Positions 44,206 through 54,309 of a DNA stretch of 64,000 nt are shown in pieces. The notes under the pieces were generated by a model. It was given only the letters and a program-made list of their open reading frames with translations, did no database searches and was not told the DNA's origin. Every line of letters starts with the position of its first letter. Position 1 is the stretch's first letter. The translations under genes and the position numbers were made by a program. The DNA is from Calditerrivibrio sp. (GTDB taxonomy: Bacteria; Chrysiogenota; Deferribacteres; Deferribacterales; Calditerrivibrionaceae). Location: assembly GCA_026415135.1 (NCBI GenBank), contig JAOAHS010000026.1, positions 1-64,000 on the forward strand, given 5' to 3'.

Positions 44206-45133
44206 CTATGTCCTCCGAAACTATATTGTGATTATAGAGCTGTCTTTCCAATAGGCGATCATAATTACTCCATCCCCCATCGGCCACACTGTCTTTTATA
44301 AATATAGATCTGAATGTATTGACTTTTGCGTCCATATCATCTATGTGGTGCAGTATGATAGCTTCTAATGTTTTAGGTTTCTTAGGTGAACCATATTCCA
44401 ACATTCCATGATGACTTGCCACCATATGGTTTATTAAGTATCTGTAGTTGTCTGGAAAATCTTTTATCTTAAGACAATAATTGTTTACCAACTCTATACC
44501 AAGCAATAGATGTCCGATCAATTTACCACTATCTGTGTAATCAAACCCTTTGGATATATCCAGTTCAAAAACTTTACCAATATCGTGAAAAATGGCACCT
44601 GCTATAAGAAGATCTCTGTTAACTTTATAGAATTTGGCCATCATGACAGCTAATTTTACCACAGAAAAGGTATGTTCTAATAGACCACCGATGTATGCGT
44701 GATGAACATTTTTAGCTGCAGGAATCTTCTTAAACTTTTGTATTATCTCTTTATCTGATTTAAATTGACTAAAGAGCTCTTTAATGAATTTATCTTTTAG
44801 ATGATGGTCAACATAGGAAACAAATTCATCGAATAACAGATTTTCATCAAAATTTCCTTTGGGAAGGAAGTCAGCGGCTTCTTCAGAGGGGAGTTTTTCC
44901 ATGTTGCTGATCTTGATCTGAAATTGACCGTTGTAGCTTTGGATAGATCCTTGAACATAGACCACATCACCTTTTTCAGGTTCAAACTTTAGCTTGTTGC
45001 TATCAAACATGATCCCATGCATTTGGGAACCCTCTTTATCGATAAATACAGTCCTAAAGTAGGGTCTGTTATCCTTTGTAGTACTTTTTGAGATCTCAAG
45101 AATTAAATATTTTTTGTTAATATTCATTTCCAT
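44198..45133 (-). CDS. yhaM: YhaM-like 3'-5' exoribonuclease (OB fold plus HD domain)
   Basis: The 311-residue protein has an N-terminal OB-fold domain (about 1-90) and an HD phosphohydrolase domain with HHAYIGGLLEHT, IFHDIGKV and SHHGMLEYGSPK, the pattern of YhaM/CBF1 nucleases. These degrade short RNA or single-stranded DNA. A GGTGAT site precedes the ATG. It sits with DUF4911 upstream. Confidence 0.88.
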   Translation of the reverse strand: MEMNINKKYLILEISKSTTKDNRPYFRTVFIDKEGSQMHGIMFDSNKLKFEPEKGDVVYVQGSIQSYNGQFQIKISNMEKLPSEEAADFLPKGNFDENLLFDEFVSYVDHHLKDKFIKELFSQFKSDKEIIQKFKKIPAAKNVHHAYIGGLLEHTFSVVKLAVMMAKFYKVNRDLLIAGAIFHDIGKVFELDISKGFDYTDSGKLIGHLLLGIELVNNYCLKIKDFPDNYRYLINHMVASHHGMLEYGSPKKPKTLEAIILHHIDDMDAKVNTFRSIFIKDSVADGGWSNYDRLLERQLYNHNIVSEDIDE

Positions 45134-45139
45134 ATAATA

Positions 45140-45391
45140 TCACCAACTATCAACATTTTCACTAAACTCCCATGTTATACTTTCTATGTGTGTACCCTCT
45201 TTTTTAAGTGCTTTCAAGAGTTTTAAAACCTTTTCATATTGCGATTGAGTGGAGTATATTGCTATCTGCCCTTTGGATTTGTCTATTGTTCTCATTATAC
45301 CTATACCATCATAGGAGTCTAAAATACTATTTATATATAGGATCTGTTTTTGATTTGCAATAAATTTGATTTTCACGGTTTTATCCATCAC
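45140..45391 (-). CDS. DUF4911 protein
   Basis: The 83-residue protein (KIKFIANQKQILYINSILDS near the N-terminus, SYDGIGIMRTID, then an alpha/beta tail) matches DUF4911, a small family found in Geobacter-like genomes and of unknown function. The central IGIMRTIDKSKGQIAIYST with two beta strands suggests an ACT-like or ferredoxin-like fold. It overlaps its upstream neighbour by four bases. Confidence 0.8.
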   Translation of the reverse strand: MMDKTVKIKFIANQKQILYINSILDSYDGIGIMRTIDKSKGQIAIYSTQSQYEKVLKLLKALKKEGTHIESITWEFSENVDSW

Positions 45392-45780
45392 AAAAACTCC
45401 ACAACAAAGATATGTTTATTCAGTCTATCTGATAATTCCTTAAAATCTATAATGTTTGATTTTTCAAAGTAAAGATAGTGGTGCTCAAAGTCTTTGAGCA
45501 ACGTTATGTATTTATCGTTTTCTATGGATAACTTTAAAAAGTCGATTAAAAAAAAACCTTTCTCAAAGCATAGATCGTGTTTAAGAACGTATATTATCTC
45601 TTTTGGTTTTTTTATTTTGCTTATACAACTATACATTTTGCCAGGATTTAGTAGATCGATCTTGGCAGTTATACCTCTTGGCAAAAAGTTTTGAAAATCA
45701 AAATCCAAGAATATTGGAAAGAGGTCAAAACCTTTTTCGCTGTTTTCATTGGGATATGGTAAAGAGATATGTTTGGTCAT
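45388..45780 (-). CDS. hypothetical protein, 130 residues
   Basis: The protein begins [20 protein letters not shown], is rich in Phe, Lys and Ile, and has no recognised motif, signal peptide or membrane segment. It overlaps both neighbours (nusB and DUF4911) by four bases, which argues that it is translated. Its function cannot be read from sequence or context. Confidence 0.75.
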   Translation of the reverse strand: MTKHISLPYPNENSEKGFDLFPIFLDFDFQNFLPRGITAKIDLLNPGKMYSCISKIKKPKEIIYVLKHDLCFEKGFFLIDFLKLSIENDKYITLLKDFEHHYLYFEKSNIIDFKELSDRLNKHIFVVEFL

Positions 45781-46199
45781 TTTTTATTTAATCCAAAATC
45801 GTTTTTTATTTTTTCTAAAATGCCATTTATGTAAAAAGGGCTTGTATGATCTGAATATTTACTGGCAAGCGAAACGTAATCATCTATTACCTCTATTACA
45901 TCATCTGATCTGAACAATTCAAAAATGGCTAGTCTTAGTATTAAAAGATCTAAGACAGGTAGTCTGTCTATGGACCAGTCTTTTTTTAGATATTTTTCTA
46001 TCAGATCATCTGTAAAATCAACATTGCTCATGGCTTCCTTTAATAGGCCTATACTTTTAGTTAGTATATCTTTGTTATAATTTTGAAATTTTATAAGATT
46101 TTCAGCAACATATTCCATAAGATCACCAGTTTGGTTATGGATATAGTATAGATCGAGGGCATACTTTCGCATCTTTTTTTGTTTTTTACTAGACATCAA
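45777..46199 (-). CDS. nusB: transcription antitermination factor NusB
   Basis: The 140-residue all-helical protein has the NusB pattern, with [15 protein letters not shown] at the start, the central [22 protein letters not shown] block, and [11 protein letters not shown]...FINGIL near the end. It binds BoxA RNA with NusE in rRNA antitermination. It directly follows ribH with a four-base overlap, an arrangement seen in many bacteria. Confidence 0.94.
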   Translation of the reverse strand: MMSSKKQKKMRKYALDLYYIHNQTGDLMEYVAENLIKFQNYNKDILTKSIGLLKEAMSNVDFTDDLIEKYLKKDWSIDRLPVLDLLILRLAIFELFRSDDVIEVIDDYVSLASKYSDHTSPFYINGILEKIKNDFGLNKK

Positions 46200-46669
46200 A
46201 TATTTTGATCCTTTATAAGATTTACTATTTCCAAAGCACCCATTGCAGCTTCTGCTCCTTTGTTCCCAGATTTTGTTCCTGCTCTTTCGATGGCTTGTTC
46301 TATGGTGTCTGTGGTAAGAACTCCAAAGATAACGGGTATCTCTGTATCGTAACTGGCTTTGGCTACACCTTTTGATACTTCAGCAGCAACATAATCGAAA
46401 TGGGGTGTAGATCCCCTTATAACAGCTCCCAAGGCAATTACAGCATCGTACTTTCCAGTTTTAGCAAGTTTTTTGCAAAGCAGTGGGATTTCAAAAGCTC
46501 CAGGTGTTTTAAAAACATCTATATCCTTTTCGTCGACATTGTGCCTGATTAAAGCATCGACAGCACCGGAGATAAGGCTTTTTACGATAAAATCGTTAAA
46601 TCTTGAGGCCACGATTGCAAATTTTAATCCTTTACCATCATATTTACCTTCCAATACCTTTACAGCCAT
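46196..46669 (-). CDS. ribH: 6,7-dimethyl-8-ribityllumazine synthase
   Basis: The 157-residue protein has the lumazine synthase landmarks [48 protein letters not shown] (catalytic His in the ST-H motif) and [24 protein letters not shown]. It makes the riboflavin precursor lumazine and assembles as an icosahedral or pentameric shell. It is nine bases from ribBA. Confidence 0.97.
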   Translation of the reverse strand: MAVKVLEGKYDGKGLKFAIVASRFNDFIVKSLISGAVDALIRHNVDEKDIDVFKTPGAFEIPLLCKKLAKTGKYDAVIALGAVIRGSTPHFDYVAAEVSKGVAKASYDTEIPVIFGVLTTDTIEQAIERAGTKSGNKGAEAAMGALEIVNLIKDQNI

Positions 46670-46678
46670 AATGTTCTC

Positions 46679-47914
46679 CTATTTTTTTACTATCTTTTTT
46701 ATGTTTAATTTATGCCCTAATTTTTCCTCTTTGGTTTTCAGATAGTTTATATTTTCTGGAGTTATTTCGCAAACTATTGGAACTCTATCTACTACATCGA
46801 TCCCATAACCAGATAAAGCTTTTATTTTTCTGGGGTTGTTTGTTATGAGCTTCATTTTGTTTACGCCAAGAAACCTAAGTATCTGTGCACCAAATCCATA
46901 ATCCCTGAGGTCATCTTTAAAACCCAGATGAAGGTTTGCTTCTACTGTATCAAAACCGTGATCTTGAAGATCGTAGGCTTTTATTTTATTTAATATCCCT
47001 ATTCCTCTTCCTTCTTGAAACATATAAAGGAGTATACCTTTACCTTCTTTTTCTATCATCTGCATGGCACAATGAAGTTGAGATCTGCAATCACATCTCA
47101 AAGAACCGAAAACATCTCCGGTTAAGCATTGGGAGTGTACTCTAACGAGTACTGGATCGTCAGCTTTTATATCCCCTTTGATCAAAGCTATTGCTTCCTG
47201 TTCATCGATGATATTTCTAAACCCTTTTATTATAAACTTGCCAAAAATGGTAGGTAAATTTGCTGTGGCAGATTCTTCGACTACTGTTTCGTTCTTTAAT
47301 CGATATGCAATCAGATCTGCTATTGTGACTATTTTTATTCCATGTTCTTTTGCAAATATTTCGAGATCTGGCATGCGAGCCATTGTTCCATCATCTTTCA
47401 TAATTTCACAGATAACTGCTGCTGGGGTTAGTCCAGCTAATTTGCAAAGATCTACAGAACCTTCTGTCTGACCTGCTCGTACAAGAACACCCCCGTCTCT
47501 TGCCCTTAGTGGAAAAACATGCCCTGGTTTTACCAGATCAGATGGTTTTGTTTTGGGGTCTATGGCTACTTTTATTGTTCTTGCTCTATCGTAAGCTGAT
47601 ATACCAGTGGTGACACCCTCTTTGGCTTCAATGGATACTGTAAAGGCGGTACCAAACCTTGCTGAGTTACCCATTTCTGATACCATAAGGTTTAGTCCAA
47701 GTTCTTCACACCTTTTAGCTGTTAGACTCAGACAGATCAAACCTCTACCGTACTTGGCCATGAAGTTTATCGCTTCGGGGGTTACAAAGTCCGCAGCTAT
47801 GACAAGATCCCCTTCGTTCTCCCTATCTTCGTCGTCTACAAGGATGATCATCTTGCCTTGTTTAAGCTCTTGGATTGCTTCTTCAATACCTATTCTTACA
47901 TTTTCTGTCATCAA
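46679..47914 (-). CDS. ribBA: bifunctional DHBP synthase / GTP cyclohydrolase II
   Basis: The 411-residue fused protein has an N-terminal RibB domain ([36 protein letters not shown], about 1-205) and a C-terminal RibA domain with zinc-site Cys in [18 protein letters not shown] and [17 protein letters not shown]. It provides both branch inputs of riboflavin synthesis. All key residues I can see are intact. Confidence 0.97.
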   Translation of the reverse strand: MMTENVRIGIEEAIQELKQGKMIILVDDEDRENEGDLVIAADFVTPEAINFMAKYGRGLICLSLTAKRCEELGLNLMVSEMGNSARFGTAFTVSIEAKEGVTTGISAYDRARTIKVAIDPKTKPSDLVKPGHVFPLRARDGGVLVRAGQTEGSVDLCKLAGLTPAAVICEIMKDDGTMARMPDLEIFAKEHGIKIVTIADLIAYRLKNETVVEESATANLPTIFGKFIIKGFRNIIDEQEAIALIKGDIKADDPVLVRVHSQCLTGDVFGSLRCDCRSQLHCAMQMIEKEGKGILLYMFQEGRGIGILNKIKAYDLQDHGFDTVEANLHLGFKDDLRDYGFGAQILRFLGVNKMKLITNNPRKIKALSGYGIDVVDRVPIVCEITPENINYLKTKEEKLGHKLNIKKIVKK

Positions 47915-47931
47915 GCTATCCTTGAAATTTT

Positions 47932-48567
47932 TTAAAGTTCAATATTTCTAAGCATATCAATTAATTTACTATTATTATCTTTATTTTGCAATAACCTTTC
48001 TAAGTATCTTGCTACTATATCAGCTTCGAGGTTTACTCTATCACCCACCTGTTTGTATTTTAGGTTTGTCATCTCAAAAGTATGGGGGATAATTGCAACA
48101 GTGAAGATGTTCTCTTTTATCTCTGCTACTGTTAGGCTAATACCGTTTAATGCTATTGAGCCTTTGTTAGCTATATACTGTTTTATGGGATTAAAATCTG
48201 AGATGTAGAGTTCAATGCTGTTACCTATATTTCTTATCTGCTTTATGATTCCAACACAATCCACGTGGCCTAAGACAATATGTCCACCTAATCTCGTCTG
48301 AAGTGTTAGAGCTCTTTCGAGATTCACTTTATCATCTGGTACCAATCTACTTAACGTAGTTTTATTAAGGGTTTCATAGGAGATATCTGCGGAAAAACTA
48401 CTTTTATCAAAGTTTTTTACAGTTAAGCACACTCCATCTACAGCTATGGAGTCCCCGATCATTGCATCTTCGAGCACCTTAAAACAATTGATTGAGATCT
48501 CGGCACTATTCCCTTTTTTGAGTATATATTTGACTGTACCTATCTCTTCTATTATTCCTGTGAACAT
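47932..48567 (-). CDS. ribE: riboflavin synthase, alpha chain
   Basis: The 211-residue protein begins [12 protein letters not shown] and has two lumazine-binding barrel repeats (first about 1-95, second about 96-195), with GHVDCVG marking the start of the second. It dismutates two lumazines into riboflavin. It overlaps ribD by 16 bases. Confidence 0.96.
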   Translation of the reverse strand: MFTGIIEEIGTVKYILKKGNSAEISINCFKVLEDAMIGDSIAVDGVCLTVKNFDKSSFSADISYETLNKTTLSRLVPDDKVNLERALTLQTRLGGHIVLGHVDCVGIIKQIRNIGNSIELYISDFNPIKQYIANKGSIALNGISLTVAEIKENIFTVAIIPHTFEMTNLKYKQVGDRVNLEADIVARYLERLLQNKDNNSKLIDMLRNIEL

Positions 48568-49709
48568 TTGTGTTTACACCTATTTCGTACTTTTTCTGTT
48601 AACTCAAGGGTATGTTTTGTATAATCATAAAATTTATATACATTTAAGATATCCTCTTCAAATCTTTTTGTGTATAACAAACTACAACTAATAGCACCTT
48701 CTATATTCTCTATACCTAAAGTATCAAACATCGATATACCATCTCCTCCTATTACTTTTGGTGCAATGAAATGATAGAGTTTGTCAGCAAGCCCATTTTT
48801 TAAAAATGAGCCAAAGATTCTACTACCACCTTCCACTAATATGTTTAGTAGGTTCATATTTATAAGTTTGTCTGAAAGATCTGATAGGTCTACTCTTCCA
48901 TCTTTATTGGCACATAAAAGGATTTTGACACCATATTTTTGTAGTTTCGATATTTTTATTTCATCTCTATTGGTTGTGGCTATGAGTAGATGTCTTCCAA
49001 ATTCTTTTACTAGTTTTGAGTTTTCATCTATGGATAGATGAGAATCAACAACTATTTTTATTGGCTCTTTATCCCTTCCAAAGCTTCTAACGTTAAGCAT
49101 GGGATCATCTTTGTGTACAGTGTTGATACCCACAAGTATGGCATCAGAAATGGTTCTTAGGTACTGGACGTAGATTCGTGAGGATTCGTTGGTGATCCAT
49201 TTAGAGTCTCCAGTAACAGTAGCTAATTTACCATCCAAAGTGGTGGCTGCTTTTAAAATAAAATATGGTTTTTTAAGTAGTATGAATTTGGTAAAATCCT
49301 CTATGATCTCTGCACATACTTTTTCGTTGTATCCAATGAAAACTTCTACGCCAGATTCTTTTAGAATATCAACAGCTTTACCACTATGATCGGGGTTTGG
49401 ATCTACAACGCCTATAAAGACCCTTTTTATACCACTTTTAATTATAGCCTCGGTACATGGAGGTGTCTTGCCGTAAGTGGAACAAGGCTCAAGGGTAACA
49501 TAAAGATCAGCACCCTCCGGTGACTCTTCACAATCTTTGAGTGCTTCGATCTCAGCGTGGGGCATACCAAAAGCTTTATGGTATCCTCTTCCGATTATTT
49601 TGCCATTTTTAACTACAATTGCTCCCACAACTGGGTTTGTTCCAGTGTATCCTTTTCCCATTAAGGCTAACTGTATTGCTTCGTCAAAGATCAGTAAAGG
49701 GTTAACCAA
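48552..49709 (-). CDS. ribD: bifunctional pyrimidine deaminase/reductase RibD
   Basis: The 385-residue protein has an N-terminal cytidine-deaminase-like domain with HAEIEAL and PCSTYGKTPPCTEAII (zinc ligands) and a C-terminal reductase domain with TLDGKLATVTGDSKWITNE and ILVEGGSRIFGSFL. It follows plsY with an eight-base overlap. No FMN riboswitch could be recognised ahead of the rib genes. Confidence 0.97.
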   Translation of the reverse strand: MVNPLLIFDEAIQLALMGKGYTGTNPVVGAIVVKNGKIIGRGYHKAFGMPHAEIEALKDCEESPEGADLYVTLEPCSTYGKTPPCTEAIIKSGIKRVFIGVVDPNPDHSGKAVDILKESGVEVFIGYNEKVCAEIIEDFTKFILLKKPYFILKAATTLDGKLATVTGDSKWITNESSRIYVQYLRTISDAILVGINTVHKDDPMLNVRSFGRDKEPIKIVVDSHLSIDENSKLVKEFGRHLLIATTNRDEIKISKLQKYGVKILLCANKDGRVDLSDLSDKLINMNLLNILVEGGSRIFGSFLKNGLADKLYHFIAPKVIGGDGISMFDTLGIENIEGAISCSLLYTKRFEEDILNVYKFYDYTKHTLELTEKVRNRCKHKCSQE

Positions 49710-50301
49710 TTTTTTCTCCTATCTTCTTTTCTGTACCGTTCATAATCCTTTTAATGTTATCTTTATGTTTGTATATAACAAATATAACAATTGTAAAAGT
49801 CACGGTTTTAACGACTATGGAATGTTCGATGAAAAGTATTGATACAAGAAGTGATATGGCAGCAATTATGGAACTTAGAGAAACCATTTTGAATATCCAT
49901 GCGACCAGGATAAAAACCAAAAAAGCTATAAACAAACTTATTGGGCTTACAGCAAGATAAACTCCAACTGCAGTTGCTACCCCTTTACCACCTTTAAAAT
50001 TTAAAAAAATGGTAAAGGAATGACCTAAAATAGAAATCATTCCAAAAATAAGTAGAAGTTCTTGATTTACGCTGTATACGTGCTTTAGTAAGATAAGAGG
50101 AACAAAACTTTTTAACATATCAAGCAAAAAAGCAACGACAAAACCCCAAAAACCCAATACTCTACCAGCGTTAGTGGCACCTACATTACCACTGCCTACA
50201 GTTCTGATATCTACCCCTTTTACCATTTTGACTAGTAAATAGGAAAAAGGTATTGCCCCGAGCAGATATACGATTATGGCTGATACCAAGTAAAAGATCA
50301 T
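49702..50301 (-). CDS. plsY: acyl-phosphate:glycerol-3-phosphate acyltransferase PlsY
   Basis: The 199-residue membrane protein has about five transmembrane helices and the three family motifs: SGNVGATNAGRVLG, GHSFTIFLNFKGGKGVATAVG and a third C-terminal stretch near KHKDNIKRIMNG. It makes lysophosphatidate for phospholipid synthesis. It overlaps pgsA by four bases, so phospholipid genes sit together. Confidence 0.96.
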   Translation of the reverse strand: MIFYLVSAIIVYLLGAIPFSYLLVKMVKGVDIRTVGSGNVGATNAGRVLGFWGFVVAFLLDMLKSFVPLILLKHVYSVNQELLLIFGMISILGHSFTIFLNFKGGKGVATAVGVYLAVSPISLFIAFLVFILVAWIFKMVSLSSIIAAISLLVSILFIEHSIVVKTVTFTIVIFVIYKHKDNIKRIMNGTEKKIGEKIG

Positions 50302-50879
50302 ACGCCGGTGTCCCCATGCTCAATATTTTTTATATCTTTGAAAAATTTTATATAATAGATTACACAGGAGTACAAGGATGTAAATAGTGCTGCATATATA
50401 AATATAATGCCTATAAAAAATATATCGAGCCCCAAAAGAGGCTGTTTAAAGATAAGACATCCTATCCCTATCATTTGTAAAACAGTTTTAAGTTTGCCAG
50501 AAAACCCAGCTGCAATCACAACTCCTTTACTGGCAGCAAAATTCCTTAGTGCACCTATAGCAAAATCCCTTGCAAGCATCAATATTACGATCCATCCGGC
50601 GAGTCTATTTAATTCCACCAATACAATCATACTGGCAGCAACAAGGATTTTATCTGCTATAGGATCCAGAATTTTACCAAAATCTGTTATGATTTTGTAC
50701 CTTCGAGCCAGGTATCCGTCTGCGTAGTCGGTTATGGATGCTAATACGAACAGGATTGTTGCTATGATGTTTGTAACCCCTTTGTCCATGTAGAGAAATA
50801 TAATAAAAAATGGGATTATTATTACCCTTAAAACTGTCAGCTGATTTGGTAAATTTAAAAAACTCTTATCAAATAACAT
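50298..50879 (-). CDS. pgsA: CDP-diacylglycerol-glycerol-3-phosphate 3-phosphatidyltransferase
   Basis: The 193-residue membrane enzyme has the CDP-alcohol phosphotransferase motif DYADGYLARRYKIITDFGK followed by ILDPIADK, with about four to five helices. It makes phosphatidylglycerol-phosphate. It is seven bases downstream of the sigma-54 regulator gene. Confidence 0.95.
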   Translation of the reverse strand: MLFDKSFLNLPNQLTVLRVIIIPFFIIFLYMDKGVTNIIATILFVLASITDYADGYLARRYKIITDFGKILDPIADKILVAASMIVLVELNRLAGWIVILMLARDFAIGALRNFAASKGVVIAAGFSGKLKTVLQMIGIGCLIFKQPLLGLDIFFIGIIFIYAALFTSLYSCVIYYIKFFKDIKNIEHGDTGV

Positions 50880-50885
50880 AATTCC

Positions 50886-52226
50886 TCAAGTAAGACCATG
50901 TTTATCCATTTTGTATCTCAACATCCTCAAGCTTATACCGAGGAGTTTTGCTGATTTACTCTGGTTATGACCGGTGAGCTGTAAGGCACAGCTTATGTAT
51001 CTCTTTTCTATGGAGTCCACGATCTTTTCCAAATTAATAGGGGCATCAAGTCTTAGTTCTGGTAGAAGTGGTGAATGTTCGGTGGTTTTCTGGGAAAAGT
51101 ATTCGAGGATACTTGCAGGTAAAAGACGGTCAGATTTCTCCAGGGCAACACCTCTTTCTATGATATTTTGTAGTTCCCTTACATTACCTTTGTAATCGTA
51201 AGATTTTAATATTTCAAGCACCGGGTAAGAGATTTCTTTAACACTTTTATTCATCTTTTCAGAAAACTTCTTTAAAAAGAATCTTGAAAGGGGTTCTATA
51301 TCTTCTACTCTCTCCCTGAGGGGCTTTAGATCAATATTTACAACATTTATCCTATAGTACAGATCACTTCTAAAATTACCTTTTTCAACCTCTAAAGCGA
51401 TGTTTTTATTTGTGGCAGATATCACCCTGATGTCTATAGGGAGCTCTTCAGTGGAACCTACTTTCATTACTTTTTTGTCTTGAAGTACTCTTAATAACTT
51501 TACCTGCAGATTTAGAGGTAGTTCTGTGATTTCATCTAAGAAAACTGTTCCCCCTGATGCTATTTCGAATAAACCTCTCTTATCTGTATATGCACCTGTA
51601 AAAGCCCCTTTTTTGTAACCAAAGAGCTCTGCTTCCACAAGTTCTGAAGGTATTGCACCACAGTTTATGGGGACAAATGGCGCAACCTTTCTATTGCTTA
51701 GATTATGGATAGCTCTTGCTACAAGCTCTTTTCCTGTCCCAGATTCGCCTGTTATAAGTACAGAGGAATCTCCTTTCGCAATATCTTTTATCTTCTTTTT
51801 TAAATCTTTTATAAATGGGCTGTTGCCAATGATGTCGTTGAGCTCTTCTATGGTTTCATCTTCGTTGTCCTTTTGGACAAGGTCTTTAACTATTTTTATG
51901 AGTTTATCATTATCAAAGGGTTTTGATATATAGTCTATGACACCAAGTTTTACAGATTCCATAGCTGTATCAGGACTAGCGTAAGCAGTTATAAGAAGAA
52001 AAGGTATGCTCATATTCTTATCCTTAGCATATCGCGCAAGATCCAGACCACTTTCTTTACCTATGACGAGGTCAGAAAGCACTATATCTACCTCAAACCT
52101 ATCTAAAATATTTTTTGCCTCTGATATATTTTTAGCAAGCAAAACGCTAAAGCCCTCAGCAGTAAAAAGTATCTCTAATACTTCACGAAAAGATTTTTCG
52201 TCATCAACAATAAGTATTGTTGGCAT
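50886..52226 (-). CDS. sigma-54-dependent NtrC-family response regulator, PilR-like
   Basis: The 446-residue protein has a receiver (D52 in VLSDLVIGKESG), a sigma-54 AAA+ domain with GESGTGKELVARAIH, ELFGYKKGAFTGAYTDKRG (GAFTGA loop intact) and a C-terminal Fis-type HTH (SKSAKLLGISLRMLRYKM). It should activate RpoN promoters on phosphorylation. No kinase gene is adjacent. The PilS-like kinase at 35323-36819 is the best partner in the window. Confidence 0.92.
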   Translation of the reverse strand: MPTILIVDDEKSFREVLEILFTAEGFSVLLAKNISEAKNILDRFEVDIVLSDLVIGKESGLDLARYAKDKNMSIPFLLITAYASPDTAMESVKLGVIDYISKPFDNDKLIKIVKDLVQKDNEDETIEELNDIIGNSPFIKDLKKKIKDIAKGDSSVLITGESGTGKELVARAIHNLSNRKVAPFVPINCGAIPSELVEAELFGYKKGAFTGAYTDKRGLFEIASGGTVFLDEITELPLNLQVKLLRVLQDKKVMKVGSTEELPIDIRVISATNKNIALEVEKGNFRSDLYYRINVVNIDLKPLRERVEDIEPLSRFFLKKFSEKMNKSVKEISYPVLEILKSYDYKGNVRELQNIIERGVALEKSDRLLPASILEYFSQKTTEHSPLLPELRLDAPINLEKIVDSIEKRYISCALQLTGHNQSKSAKLLGISLRMLRYKMDKHGLT

Positions 52227-52231
52227 ATTAT

Positions 52232-52705
52232 TTATTTTATAGAAATATCAAGTATTTCATATTCCTTATCACCACCAGGTGCTTTAACCAATACTGTATC
52301 ACCAACAGATTTCCCCATCAATGCTTTTGCGATAGGTGAAAGGACCGATATATACCCCTTTGATATATCTGCTTCATCGGGACCTACTATTCTATACCTT
52401 TTTGTTTCACCAGTTTCTATATTTTCGATTTCTACATAAGCTCCAAATACAACTTTGTCACCGCTAAAATTTGAGGGATCAATAACCTCAAAACGACCAA
52501 TTTTTGACTCAAGCTCCGCTATTTTGGCTTCTATCAGACCCTGTCTTTCCTTAGCTGCGTCATACTCTGCATTTTCACTGAGATCTCCATGGGCCCTTGC
52601 CTCTTTGATAGCCTCTATAACCTCTTTTCTTTCTACGGTTTTTAATCTCTCCAGTTCTTTTTTTATCTTTTCAAAACCTTCAGGTGTTATGGGAATTCTA
52701 TCCAC
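52232..52705 (-). CDS. greA: transcript cleavage factor GreA
   Basis: The 157-residue protein has the GreA coiled coil (LKTVERKEVIEAIKEARAHG, then DLSENAEYDAAKERQG with the acidic tip) and the C-terminal FKBP-like domain ending KEYEILDI. It rescues stalled RNA polymerase. It overlaps xseA by eight bases. Confidence 0.97.
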   Translation of the reverse strand: MDRIPITPEGFEKIKKELERLKTVERKEVIEAIKEARAHGDLSENAEYDAAKERQGLIEAKIAELESKIGRFEVIDPSNFSGDKVVFGAYVEIENIETGETKRYRIVGPDEADISKGYISVLSPIAKALMGKSVGDTVLVKAPGGDKEYEILDISIK

Positions 52706-54047
52706 GTTTGTCCTCCAATATCTTTTTACCCGTTACAAAACTTTGAATATACCCGTTTTTCATTTTTATTTCAAGTGTATCTTCTAAAGCCACATCGCGC
52801 ACATCAACAATAACTTTTTTATCTTTTGTTATGATACAGTAACCTTTTTTTATTATGTTGTCTGGGTCAAGGTTTCTAAGTATGGATTCTAAAGAGTTTA
52901 TCTTTAGATGAAGCTTTTCTATTCTGTTGGTTGGCAATCTATGTAATTTATTCTCAAGAAATATTATCTCCTTTTTTAACTGTTGGATTTTAATCGATGG
53001 ATTGTTTTTCAGTAGTAATGTTTCTAATTGTTCTATCTTGGTAGAGAATGAATATATCTTGGCTTTAATAAGGTATTGAATATTCTTGTGGGATTGGGAT
53101 ATCAAATCCTTAAGGCGATTTAGTTTCATCTGGGGGGAGTTTTTTAATATAATAGTGTACAGGTTATCCAGATATTGAGAGTTTTTGAATAAACTGTTAT
53201 TTATAATGTTAGTTAATTTTTCAGATTTTTTTTCTAAGGTTTCAATTATTCTCTTAAATATCTCCACAATTTTATTTGCTGCATCTGTAGGGGTAGATGC
53301 TCTTACATCAGCAACAAGATCAGCTATAGTTGTATCTCTTTCATGGCCAATGGCTGTTATTGTGGGGATGTCACAATTAAAAAGAGCTCTTGCTATAGAC
53401 TCTTCATTAAATACCGACAATTCATCAAGGGAACCACCACCCCTCATAAGGATTAAAAGGTCGTACTCTGAATTTTTGCCTGCTTGATTTAGTGCATTTA
53501 CTATCTCATATAAGGCTTCATTCCCCTGAACTCTAACCCCCCAAAGATCTATTTCTATATTTATCTTGTTTGCGTGGAGTATTTTTAGAAAATCTGTTAT
53601 TGCTGCACCCTGAGGGGATGTCAATACTGCTATCTTCTTGATAAAATTTGGTAGATCTTTTTTCTTTTTATGATCGAATAACCCTTCCTTTTCAAGCAGT
53701 GTTTTAGTGTTTATAAATTTTTTATAAAAGTCCCCTATAGCATCATATTCAATTTTTTTGGCTATTATCTGGTAATTACCTTCCTTTTCATAAACAGTAA
53801 TGTCCCCAGTTACATAAACTTTATCACCATTTTTGGGCTCATAATTTTCTCTTGGATTTCTGTACATTTTAAAAAAAACAACTTTGATTTGTGCAGAATC
53901 GTCTTTGAGATTAAAATATATGTGTTTGCTAGGAGATTCAGATAAATTAGATACCTCACCTACAACGGTGATTTGGGTATTAAAGTTTTTTTCAATCAAG
54001 TCTTTAATTCTTTTTGTTATCTCTTTTACTGTGTAAGCTGTCATCAT
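52698..54047 (-). CDS. xseA: exodeoxyribonuclease VII large subunit
   Basis: The 449-residue protein has an N-terminal OB fold (VGEVSNLSESPSKHIYFNLKD), a catalytic core with GGGSLDELSVFNEE and ATSPQGAAITDFL-like motifs, and a long coiled-coil tail. It cleaves single-stranded DNA with XseB, whose gene is not adjacent. It overlaps the ftsB-like gene by 44 bases, and the N-terminal residues are needed for the OB fold, so the overlap looks real. Confidence 0.95.
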   Translation of the reverse strand: MMTAYTVKEITKRIKDLIEKNFNTQITVVGEVSNLSESPSKHIYFNLKDDSAQIKVVFFKMYRNPRENYEPKNGDKVYVTGDITVYEKEGNYQIIAKKIEYDAIGDFYKKFINTKTLLEKEGLFDHKKKKDLPNFIKKIAVLTSPQGAAITDFLKILHANKINIEIDLWGVRVQGNEALYEIVNALNQAGKNSEYDLLILMRGGGSLDELSVFNEESIARALFNCDIPTITAIGHERDTTIADLVADVRASTPTDAANKIVEIFKRIIETLEKKSEKLTNIINNSLFKNSQYLDNLYTIILKNSPQMKLNRLKDLISQSHKNIQYLIKAKIYSFSTKIEQLETLLLKNNPSIKIQQLKKEIIFLENKLHRLPTNRIEKLHLKINSLESILRNLDPDNIIKKGYCIITKDKKVIVDVRDVALEDTLEIKMKNGYIQSFVTGKKILEDKRG

Positions 54048-54309
54048 GGTTGATTATGATATAAAGGTCCTCTTCATTTTTTTTATAGTTTAACTCTTTT
54101 CTGATATACATTTCTAGATAGTCTCTGTTCTTTTTTAAGAGTTCAATTTCTTCTTTAAGTTGGGATATCTTTTTATCGTACTCCATCGACTCTTTTCTGT
54201 ACTTTTCTCTTATATTTATCAATTCCTTATATTGTATAAGACCGTTTGTTGCAAACAAAAGATAAAACACAAGGCCAGCAACTATCAATAAGAATATAAG
54301 ATGTCTCAT
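54004..54309 (-). CDS. FtsB/DivIC-like septum formation initiator
   Basis: The 101-residue protein has a short cytoplasmic start, a membrane helix (LIFLLIVAGLVFYLLFATNGL, about 4-24) and a coiled coil (about 30-75), the FtsB/DivIC (PF04977) layout. The coil ends KNRDYLEMYIRKELNYKK, like the family's conserved end. It would join FtsL/FtsQ at the division site. It overlaps the upstream gene by four bases and xseA by 44. Confidence 0.8.
   Translation of the reverse strand: MRHLIFLLIVAGLVFYLLFATNGLIQYKELINIREKYRKESMEYDKKISQLKEEIELLKKNRDYLEMYIRKELNYKKNEEDLYIIINHDDSLHSKRDNKKN

Noticed and set aside
49702-49760. A possible FMN riboswitch ahead of the riboflavin genes
   Set aside because: ribD overlaps plsY by eight bases, leaving no room for an RFN element, and no RFN core was recognised in the coding sequence.
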